A program made the position numbers and the translations under genes. Of a DNA stretch of 64,000 nt, positions 9,205 to 17,601 are shown one piece after another (position 1 is the stretch's first letter; each line of letters starts with the position of its first letter). The notes beneath the pieces are model-generated. The model was not told where the DNA came from. It saw only the letters and a program-made list of their open reading frames with translations, and made no database searches. This DNA is from Acinetobacter haemolyticus CIP 64.3 = MTCC 9819 (GTDB lineage Bacteria; Pseudomonadota; Gammaproteobacteria; Pseudomonadales; Moraxellaceae): assembly GCF_000369065.1 (NCBI RefSeq), contig NZ_KB849806.1, forward strand, positions 121,624 through 185,623, given 5' to 3'.

Positions 9205-10710
9205 TTAGTTCCCTCCGATGACATAAGCGACGCCCGCACGACCACCAAACTTGCCGCCCTCAGCAACACCGACCGCACCACTTCCAGAGAAACGATCACT
9301 GAATGATGTCACCACACCAAATGCACCTGCAGCTTCACCTTCGTAATAGCCCATGCCGCCAAAGACTGCGACTTGTCCTGGTTGAATGCTTGGAATCGCT
9401 TGTTGAGCTGCTAAAGAAATAGCAATACCTCGATTTGCAGTCGTTTCAACTTGATCCAAACGACGATTCAATTGGTCAACACGACCATCTAGGCGCTTTA
9501 CTTCTGATTTGCGTGTTGCAGTTTCTGCATCAATACGACCATCTAAACGATTAACCTCTACAGTTCGTGCAGCTGCTTCTGCCTCATCGCCTGCAATACG
9601 TGCGGCTTTCTCGGTATTAATTGCGGCAATACGTGCAGCCTTTTCAGCTTCATCACCTGCAATACGTGCGGCTGTTTCAGCAGCATCACCTGCGATACGT
9701 GCAGCTGTTTCAGCAGCATCCGCATCTGCACGGATTTGAGCTTCATTATTAATAGCTGCTGTTCGTGCTGCTGTTTCCGCGGCATCTGCATCTGCACGGA
9801 TTTGCGCTTCATTATCAATTTTGGCTTGTAAGTCAGCATCTCCTGCGATGCGTTCCGCTTTTTCCTGAGCAATTTTATCGTTAATTGCATCTAAATCAGC
9901 TTGGCTTGGTGCTGTATCAATATCAGCAAGTGCCGCATTTAACTGTCCTAGATTTACCGCATCATGATTGTTAATACCATCTGCAACATAAACCACACGA
10001 CGATCACCCATAGCGACAGTGTTATCTTCATCCGCAACGGTATTTGCCCCAATTGCAACTGAGTTCACACCTGTTACTTTGGCACCAGCACCAATTGCAA
10101 CCCCACCCTCAGAACTTGCTTCTGCACCACTACCAATAGCAATCGAATTTTCCCCACTTGCAACTGCGTTACTGCCTGTTGCAATGGCATTATCTGCTGT
10201 TGCTTTTGCACCAAAGCCAAGGCTTGTTGCATACTCGCCCGTTGCTTCTGAAGTAGAACCAATCGCTGTTGCACCTGTACCATCAACCGTAACGGAGTCA
10301 CCAAATGCACTGGCATATTGACCTTTCACATCACTATTTCCACCCACCGCTGTAGATTGACTATCATGAATCGTAATATTATTACCTACAGCCGTACCGC
10401 CAGCACCTGTGACCTCATTATTACTCCCCACAGCAACGGCATACTGATCATGGGTCGTATTATTATTCCCGATGACCGCAGAACCAAAGCCATCTACAGT
10501 ATTACCAGCCCCTCCCACAAAGCCTTCCCCACCAGTTACGGTGTTGTCTGTACCAACTACCGTAGTATTCGCAGCAGCATTATTCGTACCAACAACAGTC
10601 GTGTCTGGTCCTGTCGCTGTATTATCTGTACCGATATTTGTTACAGCCGCATAAGCATTCACAGTCAATAAAGCGGTTGCCATCACCGACAATTGAAAAG
10701 TTTTTTTCAT
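9205..10710 (-). CDS. Trimeric autotransporter adhesin (YadA-like), copy 2
   Basis: A 501-residue trimeric autotransporter, paralogue of the gene downstream. The start is set at ATG 10710 because AAGGA lies 7 nt upstream and the resulting MKKTFQLSVMA matches the paralogue; a GTG one codon earlier is possible. Parts in order: signal peptide to NAYA; an Asn/Thr-rich head with short NTATG/NNTTH turns and then YadA-like AIG repeats; a neck VADGINNHDAVNLGQLN; a stalk (residues 300-420) of eleven 11-residue units such as AETAARIAGDA; and an anchor NRGIAISLAAQQAIP. The final residues VAYVIGGN are unusual, since such barrels normally end in an aromatic residue, which may affect BAM recognition. Confidence 0.92.
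   Translation of the reverse strand: MKKTFQLSVMATALLTVNAYAAVTNIGTDNTATGPDTTVVGTNNAAANTTVVGTDNTVTGGEGFVGGAGNTVDGFGSAVIGNNNTTHDQYAVAVGSNNEVTGAGGTAVGNNITIHDSQSTAVGGNSDVKGQYASAFGDSVTVDGTGATAIGSTSEATGEYATSLGFGAKATADNAIATGSNAVASGENSIAIGSGAEASSEGGVAIGAGAKVTGVNSVAIGANTVADEDNTVAMGDRRVVYVADGINNHDAVNLGQLNAALADIDTAPSQADLDAINDKIAQEKAERIAGDADLQAKIDNEAQIRADADAAETAARTAAINNEAQIRADADAAETAARIAGDAAETAARIAGDEAEKAARIAAINTEKAARIAGDEAEAAARTVEVNRLDGRIDAETATRKSEVKRLDGRVDQLNRRLDQVETTANRGIAISLAAQQAIPSIQPGQVAVFGGMGYYEGEAAGAFGVVTSFSDRFSGSGAVGVAEGGKFGGRAGVAYVIGGN
9451..9813 (-). repeat. Hendecad-encoding 33-bp imperfect repeats, adhesin copy 2
   Basis: Eleven consecutive 33-bp units encode eleven 11-residue stalk segments, including AETAARIAGDA, AEKAARIAAIN and TEKAARIAGDE. 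Number of units and position relative to the anchor match copy 1, so stalk length has been kept since the duplication even though the heads differ. Confidence 0.9.
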
Positions 10711-11149
10711 CACGTAGTCCTTTGTAAAACTAATTAATTATTGATAAATATCGATTTTATTAATCTAAACTCGAGGTTATACAGTCTGTGGCATGAGTCA
10801 TTAAAATCAATATTTAATGTGTATTTTGCACATATTTAAAAAACTAACATATAGTTTTCTCTGGTGCAATAGTGAGATCCATTACACATAATATTTAAAA
10901 TTAAAAATAAAATATTGATTTAAAATGAATTAATTAAATAACAAACATAATAGATTTGTACGATATGAAATAAAATTTAAAAAAATATGTTCAATATGTA
11001 CATTATTTATATTTGATGCTACATTTTGCTAAAAATTTGGAGCAAACCAGTTGGCAAAAGCAGGACAGATCGTCATTTCATCGAAGCTTAAATCGAATGT
11101 TGACTGGTTCAACTTATCTGTACTACCACAGGAATTATAAGTAACTTCT
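10711..11149. other. AT-rich intergenic region upstream of the adhesin pair
   Basis: About 440 bp of very AT-rich DNA. It holds a candidate promoter for the adhesins (10776-10804) and, at 11029-11149 on the minus strand, an open stretch that reads like the C-terminal tail of a lost protein (ending CPAFANWFAPNF, then stop). No complete gene is seen. Confidence 0.5.
10776..10804 (-). promoter_or_regulatory. Candidate sigma-70 promoter for the adhesin genes
   Basis: On the minus strand TTAATG and TATAAC are separated by 17 bp, about 70 bp upstream of the start codon at 10710. The -10 box is good and the -35 box weak. Called by eye only. Confidence 0.35.
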
Positions 11150-11500
11150 ATGCGAGCGTATTCGTTGGATCTGCGAAAAAAAGTCATGGCAGCATATCGC
11201 CAGACAAACCATAAATCGAATGTTTGCAAACAATTTAATATTGCAAGATCTACTTTAGACAATTGGATTTTACTGGAGAAAACAACACAAAATTTAATTC
11301 CCATTCCCGCTGTTAGGAATGGACGAGCATTTACAATCAAAAACTTAGAAAGCTTTAAGGTATTTGTTGAAACAACACCTTTTACACAAATTAGCGACTT
11401 GCTTGAGCCATTTGAAGAAAAATTTGGTTATCGAATATCGTATTCAATATTATGGAGGGGCTTAGAAAAAATTGGGAAAGTCAAAAAACAGAGAAAATAA
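11150..11500 (+). pseudogene. Orphan IS630-type transposase N-terminal domain
   Basis: 116 residues beginning MRAYSLDLRKKVMAAYRQTN, the typical start of IS630-family transposases, followed by a helix-turn-helix (SNVCKQFNIARSTLDNWI) and a second segment ending SILWRGLEKIGKVKKQRK. In complete IS630 elements this part is followed, in the same or an overlapping frame, by a DDE catalytic domain. Here the stop codon at 11498-11500 is followed within 5 bp by the end of the opposite-strand DUF6502 gene, and no DDE domain is present. It is therefore most likely a relic of an insertion sequence. It could have been kept as a small DNA-binding protein, but nothing shows that. Confidence 0.75.
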
Positions 11501-11504
11501 TCTC

Positions 11505-12329
11505 TTATTCATCATATTGATATACACCAAGCCTAAATCGTTTGTTTGCTTCTGGATCATTTTCATCAAGCTTGCAATAATCTATAGCTGCAGAAATGAT
11601 TGCTTTAGACATTAAATTCCAGAGGTCAACACTTAACTGATTAAGCTTTTCAACAGATTCTTGACTCAACTCATCTGCAAATATCGCTTGCTCTAAAAAA
11701 TTGCTATTTTTAGTCAAGTTGCTTATTCCAGCTGATAAATGATCAGAAATATTTTGCGTAAATAACTGTTTACTTTCATCTGCTTGAGGATCTGGTGTAA
11801 AGCTTGAGTTTTGCAAAACGATATAATCTTCTTCCTCAATCACAATCCCTAATCGCTTTAACTCTAATAAAATAGATTTAGGATGTTTTTCTGAAGAAAC
11901 CTGTTTAACTAAGTTTTCAAAACTATACTGATCACCCTGAAAAGGAATCTGTTGCGGTAGTTTTTGATTAATCCACATCCCAATTACACGTGCAGGAACA
12001 CTAATCGGTAGCTGTAAGTCAAATTGATTTACCAGTTGATACTCACCATAGGATTGACAAAAGCTTCTAACATCACGGCGGTTTAGTCCCGATAACAAAC
12101 TAATCGCAGAATCTGTTTTCTTCTGTTTAATGGCATCTAATTCTTTTATTGCTTCGTTATAAAACAATGCTTTCAATGCAGTTGAAAACTCATTATAGCC
12201 AATACCCGATTTGATGAGCCAATGTATTAGTTGAGGCATAATACTGACAACATGCTCTAAAGTCGTTTCAGTATCATGAGACAACATTGTGTCCTCAGAA
12301 ACGACCAAAGTTGACGTGTCTTTACTCAT
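11505..12329 (-). CDS. DUF6502 family protein
   Basis: A 274-residue soluble protein with no signal peptide or membrane segment. The N-terminal half (IMPQLIHWLIKSGIGYNEF, then LNRRDVRSFC) looks like a winged-helix or two-helix DNA-binding region of the kind found in DUF6502 proteins; the middle LLELKRLGIVIEEEDYIVL fits the same family. Function is not known. It ends tail to tail with the IS630 relic. Its promoter should lie in the 500-bp gap to its right. Confidence 0.7.
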   Translation of the reverse strand: MSKDTSTLVVSEDTMLSHDTETTLEHVVSIMPQLIHWLIKSGIGYNEFSTALKALFYNEAIKELDAIKQKKTDSAISLLSGLNRRDVRSFCQSYGEYQLVNQFDLQLPISVPARVIGMWINQKLPQQIPFQGDQYSFENLVKQVSSEKHPKSILLELKRLGIVIEEEDYIVLQNSSFTPDPQADESKQLFTQNISDHLSAGISNLTKNSNFLEQAIFADELSQESVEKLNQLSVDLWNLMSKAIISAAIDYCKLDENDPEANKRFRLGVYQYDE

Positions 12330-13137
12330 TCCAACTCCACATTCGGTCTGGTATCAATAGCAAATAGAATCATCGCTATTCTAACTGAATTCAACCCTTA
12401 TAAGGATTATGATTGTAGTCTTTTTTTTCAAAAAAGCCGATGAAGTTGACCCAAAAGTAAATTAAAAACATAAAAATACATTAAAATTCAATATTGTATG
12501 AAATTAATCTAATTTTATCTTTACTCAAACAACCACTATTTGTAAATCTAAATATCCATTCGATGTCTAATCATGCTTTGCAAGTATTTTCAAAATCCAT
12601 CTTATATCGGAGTTTCATTTTAACTCTTGTTAGCATAATCATTGCAAAGATAGTTTTTCCATATATTAGTATTCAATAATTAAATCCCTCAGAGTATTTA
12701 GTTTTTTAATATGAGATTTACATCAAATTTTTACGTCTCAATTATAGCTTGACACTTTCATCACCACTTACTAAAATGTGCAAAATAGACATTTTTAACA
12801 AAAAACATATCACGCTTCACACACACATAGAAATCGAATAGGTGTAATCATGAAAAAAGAGCTTATTTTGGGTGTTTCTTTCATATCGTTCTTATCCTTC
12901 TTCACGATCTTATTAATTATTATTGAGTGATTTATTAAGATAAATCACGATATCTATTTACCAAACCATCGTCTTTTCAATAACGCCCAATGCACTAGAT
13001 TAGGCTGGGTATTATTCTTTACTCGAAGAACATTCAGTCAAAATCGTAACTTTAGCTTCTTTCATGATTTAGCTACTATTAAGTAAATATCGATACTTAA
13101 ATTCAATAACGATCTCATCTGAGCAAGAGTAAAAAAT
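12330..13137. other. AT-rich intergenic region
   Basis: About 800 bp with no recognisable gene apart from one possible 26-residue membrane peptide (12850-12930). A poly-T run at 12420-12430 lies upstream of the DUF6502 gene. The right end must carry the promoter of the carboxymuconolactone decarboxylase-like gene. Confidence 0.5.
12850..12930 (+). CDS. Possible 26-residue membrane peptide
   Basis: ATG 12850 opens a 26-codon frame, MKKELILGVSFISF plus LSFFTILLIIIE. It has a charged start, one continuous hydrophobic helix and a single acidic end, like many small inner-membrane proteins. AGGTG lies 5-6 nt upstream as a weak ribosome-binding site. No domain can be recognised; a chance frame is possible. 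Confidence 0.35.
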   Translation: MKKELILGVSFISFLSFFTILLIIIE

Positions 13138-13533
13138 ATGTCACAACAAGATTATGAAAATGGACTTAAAGTACGTACCGAAGTGATGGGTGAATCATTC
13201 GTAAAACGTGCGCAAGACAGTACCGTACCTTTCACTGAACCTTTACAGAACTGGATTAATGAACATGCTTGGGGTTCTACATGGCAACGTGAAGGTGTAT
13301 TGCCCCGTAAATATCGCTCGCTAATTACCATTGCATTTTTGACTGCACTCAAAAGCCCAACCGAACTTAAAGGTCATATTCGTGGTGCATTGAATAACGG
13401 CGCCAGTGTTGAAGAAATTCAGGAAGTTTTATTGCATAGCCTACCTTATTGCGGTGCACCAGCAACACAAGAAGCATTTCGCGCTGCACTTGAAGTGATC
13501 AATGAATATCAGCCAGAATCTACGCATAAATAG
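13138..13533 (+). CDS. Carboxymuconolactone decarboxylase family protein (PcaC-like)
   Basis: 131 residues, the usual length of PcaC-type 4-carboxymuconolactone decarboxylases, which act in the protocatechuate branch of the beta-ketoadipate pathway. The family signature is visible in LPRKYRSLITIAFLTAL, LKGHIRGALNNGASVEEI and LHSLPYCGAPATQEAF, including the Glu/Cys/His region used by the fold. No other beta-ketoadipate genes lie nearby, so this may be one of the many CMD-fold proteins with another role, and no symbol is given. It stands alone upstream of an unrecognised gene. Confidence 0.8.
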   Translation: MSQQDYENGLKVRTEVMGESFVKRAQDSTVPFTEPLQNWINEHAWGSTWQREGVLPRKYRSLITIAFLTALKSPTELKGHIRGALNNGASVEEIQEVLLHSLPYCGAPATQEAFRAALEVINEYQPESTHK

Positions 13534-13692
13534 TTTTAAATGCGAACTAAATCTCTTCCAATATCAATCAAATAAAAACTTCAATTCATTAATACACATT
13601 TTGCCATCTTCTTTACTTGATTGAGTGACTAAGATGGCATAGATGATGAATGAGATCTTTTGAATTAAGTTTGAAGATAATGGAGTATTCAG

Positions 13693-15204
13693 TTGAGTAA
13701 AAAAATACAATCCAATCGTGATGGCATACAATTTCCGATACCATCAGGAAGAAAAGTACCCAGTACAACTCAAACCGCAAAACAAATCCTTAAATCAGCA
13801 CTACAAAGTGTTGATTCACCTTATGCCTCTAAACTCATTGCCGAAAAAAACTGGAGAAAAAATTACCCTGTTTATTTTCAAGAATTGGTTAAAGCAGGTA
13901 TCGAATCTGTCGATCATCCTATACGAATTGCACAGAGTGGACTGGAAGCGGCCAAAGCCTCATTTAATTTTAATCGTGCAGAACAAAATGATGCTTTAAG
14001 TCATGCCATGGCAAATATTAAAGATCAACCATTTGAACGTTTTACTTTAAAAGGAACAGGCAGTTCAACCATTGAACCGTGGTTTATTCCTTATCATGGC
14101 AAAAAATTACAAGGCGAAGCGCTATTACAGCAAATTGATCTTTGGGAACAACAACAGGTCATCGAACCTAGTCATGCCAAGGCACTCCGCTTACTCAATC
14201 AACATCCTGAATGGTTTGATTTATCAAAACGCACTATGGTGTTATTCGGTGCAGGCTCAGAAGCAGGTCCTTTAAGTTGGCTGGCAAAATGGCGTGCCAA
14301 TATTGTTGCAATTGATTTACCAAACCCTGCGATTTGGGAAAAAATTACCAAAGTGATTGAAACAGGAAATGCGACTTTAATTGCACCTCAGATCTCTACA
14401 ACAAAAGATGGACAGCAGCTTGGTGCCAATTTACTGACTCAAACACCTGAGATTGCCAATTGGTTAAACACCTTTTCCGAGACTTTAGATTTGGCAGGTA
14501 TCGCATATCTAGATGGGGAAAAACATGTCCGTGTTTCGATTGCGATGATCAGTATCATGGAACAAGTCAGTCAACACAAACCTGATAGCAGTATCATGTT
14601 TATGCTGACGCCGACCGATATCTATGCCATTCCAAAAGCAGTCGTACATTCTATACAGGATAAAATTAAACAGCGCCCAATCGTAGAAAAACTGCTCACT
14701 AAATCCATTCACAATATTTCTCTTAGCAACTTTTTCAAACCCAATTTGAAACAGTTAATTCAATCAGATAATGGTCAACAATATGGCATTTCCGACTGCA
14801 TGGTGATTGAGCAAGGTCCAAACTATGCACTCGCAAAACGCTTGCAACAGTGGTTTGCGATTTCTGCACGGGCGCGTGGTCAAAAAACCGTAATCAATAT
14901 TGCCCCATCAACAACCACTCATTCTGTTGTGAAAAATCCAATTTTAAAAGCAGCTTTTTCAGGTGCAGATTTATTTAAAGTTGAAACATTTAGCCCCGAA
15001 ACCACCAATGCAATTATGGCTGCACTTTGGGTACATGATTTAAATAATCCAGAAAGTGCGACCAACCCAGAAAAGGTATTGGATCATCCACTTGAACTGA
15101 TCATGGAGAATGCCAATCATGGCGGATTATGGCATGTCCCTTATTTGGCGAGAACAGCTCTGCCCTTTGCTGCGGCATATGGTTGGGTTAGAGAAAAGTT
15201 TTAA
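13693..15204 (+). CDS. Unrecognised 503-residue protein with a possible Rossmann segment
   Basis: The frame starts at TTG 13693 with GGAG about 9 nt upstream. No signal peptide or membrane helix is visible, so it should be cytoplasmic. Near residues 175-205 lies TMVLFGAGSEAGPLSWL followed by NIVAIDLPNP, a beta-strand, Gly-rich loop and acidic residue resembling a dinucleotide-binding fold of the short-chain dehydrogenase kind. A long C-terminal half ends HGGLWHVPYLARTALPFA. I do not recognise the family. It could be an oxidoreductase; the Gly-rich loop is the only support. Confidence 0.75.
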   Translation: MSKKIQSNRDGIQFPIPSGRKVPSTTQTAKQILKSALQSVDSPYASKLIAEKNWRKNYPVYFQELVKAGIESVDHPIRIAQSGLEAAKASFNFNRAEQNDALSHAMANIKDQPFERFTLKGTGSSTIEPWFIPYHGKKLQGEALLQQIDLWEQQQVIEPSHAKALRLLNQHPEWFDLSKRTMVLFGAGSEAGPLSWLAKWRANIVAIDLPNPAIWEKITKVIETGNATLIAPQISTTKDGQQLGANLLTQTPEIANWLNTFSETLDLAGIAYLDGEKHVRVSIAMISIMEQVSQHKPDSSIMFMLTPTDIYAIPKAVVHSIQDKIKQRPIVEKLLTKSIHNISLSNFFKPNLKQLIQSDNGQQYGISDCMVIEQGPNYALAKRLQQWFAISARARGQKTVINIAPSTTTHSVVKNPILKAAFSGADLFKVETFSPETTNAIMAALWVHDLNNPESATNPEKVLDHPLELIMENANHGGLWHVPYLARTALPFAAAYGWVREKF

Positions 15205-15244
15205 GATCGATAAACCTGTACATTGATCGTCATGAAAAATTCAC

Positions 15245-15274
15245 TTGTAAATTTGCGTCATCGATTGCTAAAAT
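15245..15274 (+). promoter_or_regulatory. Candidate promoter of the Cys-peptide leader
   Basis: TTGTAA and TAAAAT are 18 bp apart, with TGC directly before the -10 box. Transcription would begin near 15281, about 10 nt upstream of the AAGGGG ribosome-binding site of the leader peptide. Confidence 0.45.
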
Positions 15275-15303
15275 CCGCGCAATTCATTTTAAGGGGCTTC
15301 ATT

Positions 15304-15351
15304 GTGAGTACTTGTTCTAGCGACAGTTGTAGTCGATCTATTTTCGTCTAG
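15304..15351 (+). CDS. Possible 15-residue Cys-containing leader peptide
   Basis: GTG 15304 opens MSTCSSDSCSRSIFV and stops at TAG 15349-15351. A strong AAGGGG lies 7 nt upstream, a better ribosome-binding site than many real genes here have. Two Cys, six Ser and one Arg make up most of the peptide. The stop codon's last base is the first base of a 10-bp inverted repeat, the arrangement expected if ribosome position controls RNA folding. The peptide itself is not recognised. Confidence 0.5.
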   Translation: MSTCSSDSCSRSIFV

Positions 15352-15395
15352 TATCCACAAAAAGCTCTTCTCTTAAGACCTTTCCTTGTGGATAC
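15351..15395 (+). promoter_or_regulatory. Leader stem-loop, possible attenuator or antiterminator
   Basis: GTATCCACAA (15351-15360) and TTGTGGATAC (15386-15395) are perfectly complementary around a 25-nt loop. The loop contains GACCTT (15377-15382), which can pair with AAGGTC (15401-15406); that segment can instead pair with GACCT (15421-15425), followed by TTTT. These options exclude each other, as in attenuators. Confidence 0.5.
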
Positions 15396-15498
15396 AAGGT
15401 AAGGTCATCTGTACATTTCAGACCTCTGTTTTATCTATCCAAGATTTAATGAGATAACAAGCACTCACATTCGCCCTCCAACAATAGGAGTGATGTGT

Positions 15499-16206
15499 AT
15501 GTTCAAATTCAAAAGTCAATTACTAAAACTCGTTCTCAGTGTCACTGCATTGTCGATCAGTATGCAGCTCTTTGCAGGGCGACCAATGCATGTAGATGAT
15601 GCATCAGTCGTCGATGCAAAAAGCTGCCAACTCGAAATGTGGATGCAAAAACATACCGATGATCGAGAGTACTGGAGTATTCCAGCTTGTAATTTTGGCT
15701 CTAACTTCGAACTCGCCTTGGGTATGGGACGCACGGATACAGATCAAGCAGACCCGAAAAATTATGCAGTTCTACAAGGCAAGACATTACTAAAAGCATT
15801 AGAAACAAATAGTTGGGGAATAGGCTTGGCCACCGGTAGTCAGTTCAATGTAAATGATTCCACTGATCAGATTTGGTATATCTCTGTTCCAGCCAGCCTA
15901 TCCACTATGGATGATGCTTTTATTGTGCATGCTAATCTTGGCTGGTCACATGAAAAACAAGATCATCGGAACTTTTTCACTTGGGGAGTGGGCAGTGAAA
16001 CGCAGGTTGCTCCGCGCCTCGCACTCACGACTGAGTTATATGGCAATGATCGCAAAGAATCATTCGTACAAACAGGTTTTCGTTATATGTTGCGCAAGGA
16101 TCGTATTCAACTTGATACAAGCTATGGAAAACAATTACAAAGAAGCAAGCAAAGTGATTTCTTCTCACTTGGGCTTGTTTTATATAGTTCAGCCTTGCTT
16201 CCATAA
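15499..16206 (+). CDS. Predicted outer-membrane beta-barrel protein
   Basis: 235 residues. ATG 15499 is chosen because AGGAG lies 8 nt upstream; earlier GTG/ATG codons at 15490 and 15493 overlap or touch that site. A signal peptide (FKSQLLKLVLSVTALSISM, cleaved near LFAG) is followed by alternating short beta strands with aromatic ends (ELALGMGRTD, NSWGIGLATGS, FIVHANLGWSH, FFTWGVGSE, LALTTELYGND), typical of a small outer-membrane barrel. Two Cys (AKSCQLEMW, IPACNFGS) could form a disulfide. The family is not recognised. Its long leader suggests tight regulation by an unknown signal. Confidence 0.7.
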   Translation: MFKFKSQLLKLVLSVTALSISMQLFAGRPMHVDDASVVDAKSCQLEMWMQKHTDDREYWSIPACNFGSNFELALGMGRTDTDQADPKNYAVLQGKTLLKALETNSWGIGLATGSQFNVNDSTDQIWYISVPASLSTMDDAFIVHANLGWSHEKQDHRNFFTWGVGSETQVAPRLALTTELYGNDRKESFVQTGFRYMLRKDRIQLDTSYGKQLQRSKQSDFFSLGLVLYSSALLP

Positions 16207-16435
16207 TTTATAAAATCGCCTTAGGTGCAAATCTTTCGCCTATTACGATGAAATGACAAGTAAAAGTAATCTACCCCTAAAAATTTCATTCCACGGTCAG
16301 TGGGACTGTTTTTTATAGTAAAACACTTAAATTGATCATTTTGGAATATAAGTTAAGCAGATGAGTCACTGAGCTAATTTCTTTTTTCTTCTAATATGCG
16401 GCTATTCCATCGCAACCTTAGAGTTTTAGGTTCCA

Positions 16436-17581
16436 ATGACTCAATTGCCAAAAGTTAAACGTAATTTGCTTGGTTCTCAAGCTGCACAGAAAATCTTCAG
16501 CAGTCGTACAGCTCAACGCACACAACATGTATTTACGAACGCAGCTGATCGTATTTTAAGAGGACATCAACTGGTCTTATCAGGAAAAACACCTTTTGAT
16601 GTCATTTATCAGCGTGAAATCATTAGTTTACGTCACTATACTGCGCATTCGAATCAATCCCCTAAACATCGTATTCCTCTTGTGATTGTTCCTCCTTTGG
16701 CTGCGAACATGTTGATTTATGATCTATTTCCCCATCGTAGTCTAGTTCGTTATTTTCTGGCTCAAGGATTTGATGTCTATCTCATTGACTGGGGGAGCCC
16801 GAGTCTACGCCAAGCCAAATATAATCTTGGTACTTATGTAAAAACGTTTATGCCTGATTTTATTGAAAAGGTTCGTGAGCATAGCGGTCAGCAACAGCTT
16901 TCACTTTATGGTTGGAGTTTAGGTGGTGCACTTTCGCTATGCTACACCGCACTTTTCAAAGACAAAAACATCCAAAATCTACTGATTTTAGCATCCCCAA
17001 TTAACACGCATAAATCAGGTTATATGGGCAAGTTTTATCAGCGCCTGACCATCCCTGCAAAATGGATTCGCAATAATACCAACTTTCGTATTCGTCAGAT
17101 TCCAAGTCGCGTCTTTCACATTCATGGCTGGCAAAACACGCTAGGTTTCAAACTTACCGATCCTATCGGAAACGTCAAAAACTACTGGGAACTTTTAAAA
17201 AATTTGAATGATCGTCAGTTTGTGATCAACCATGCAACTTCAAGTTCTTTTGTCGATAACATGCTGGCTTATCCTGGTGGTGTCATGCGCGATATCATCA
17301 TACGCTTCTGGATAGACAATGAGTTATCAACAGGTCGAGTTCAATTTGGAGATCAAGTTGCAAACCTAAAAGATATTGATTGCTCAGTACTGGCAATTGG
17401 TGGAGATACAGACATCATCGTCACAGCTGAAGCTGTTCGCCCACTCATGGATTTGATTAGCAGTGAAGATAAACAATTCAAAATCGTAGCTGGCGGGCAT
17501 ATGGGATTGGTATCTGGCAATCAAGCACCTCAAGCCGTTTGGCCAGTGGTCAACCAATGGTTAGCGGAACGGTCTGATTAA
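16436..17581 (+). CDS. PhaC-like alpha/beta hydrolase
   Basis: A 381-residue alpha/beta hydrolase resembling the catalytic part of polyhydroxyalkanoate synthases. Key segments: PLVIVPPLAANMLIYDL, the typical PhaC VYLIDWGSP, the nucleophile elbow GWSLGG near residue 160, the acid in GGDTDIIV and the base in GGHMGLV. True PHA synthases use Cys in that elbow (GxCxGG); this one has Ser, so a hydrolase or depolymerase is more likely than a polymerase. No other pha genes are nearby. ATG 16436 is the only sensible start. A dyad downstream probably ends transcription. Confidence 0.8.
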   Translation: MTQLPKVKRNLLGSQAAQKIFSSRTAQRTQHVFTNAADRILRGHQLVLSGKTPFDVIYQREIISLRHYTAHSNQSPKHRIPLVIVPPLAANMLIYDLFPHRSLVRYFLAQGFDVYLIDWGSPSLRQAKYNLGTYVKTFMPDFIEKVREHSGQQQLSLYGWSLGGALSLCYTALFKDKNIQNLLILASPINTHKSGYMGKFYQRLTIPAKWIRNNTNFRIRQIPSRVFHIHGWQNTLGFKLTDPIGNVKNYWELLKNLNDRQFVINHATSSSFVDNMLAYPGGVMRDIIIRFWIDNELSTGRVQFGDQVANLKDIDCSVLAIGGDTDIIVTAEAVRPLMDLISSEDKQFKIVAGGHMGLVSGNQAPQAVWPVVNQWLAERSD

Positions 17582-17601
17582 ACCATCTATACCATTGAAA
17601 T

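Larger units (their letters stand above)
15205..15498 (+). other. Structured leader region of the outer-membrane protein gene
   Basis: About 295 bp containing a promoter (15245-15274), a 15-codon Cys-containing reading frame (15304-15351), a 10-bp perfect inverted repeat (15351-15395) and two competing short stems (GACCTT 15377-15382, AAGGTC 15401-15406, GACCT 15421-15425) before the ribosome-binding site of the next gene. Confidence 0.6.

Noticed and set aside
7544..10710. CRISPR-like repeats in the adhesin region
   Set aside because: The repeats are directly adjacent, imperfect, in frame and encode hendecads; there are no spacers or cas genes.
11029..11340. A 103-codon minus-strand frame overlapping the IS630 relic
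   Set aside because: Its first two thirds are the reverse complement of the transposase domain; only the last part before 11150 looks like a real protein tail, so it is not called as a gene.
12494..12679. A 61-codon plus-strand frame in the AT-rich gap
   Set aside because: No ribosome-binding site, no family features, and composition expected from random AT-rich DNA.
16436..17581. True PHA synthase
   Set aside because: The nucleophile position is Ser (GWSLGG) rather than the Cys used by polymerising enzymes, and no other pha genes are nearby.
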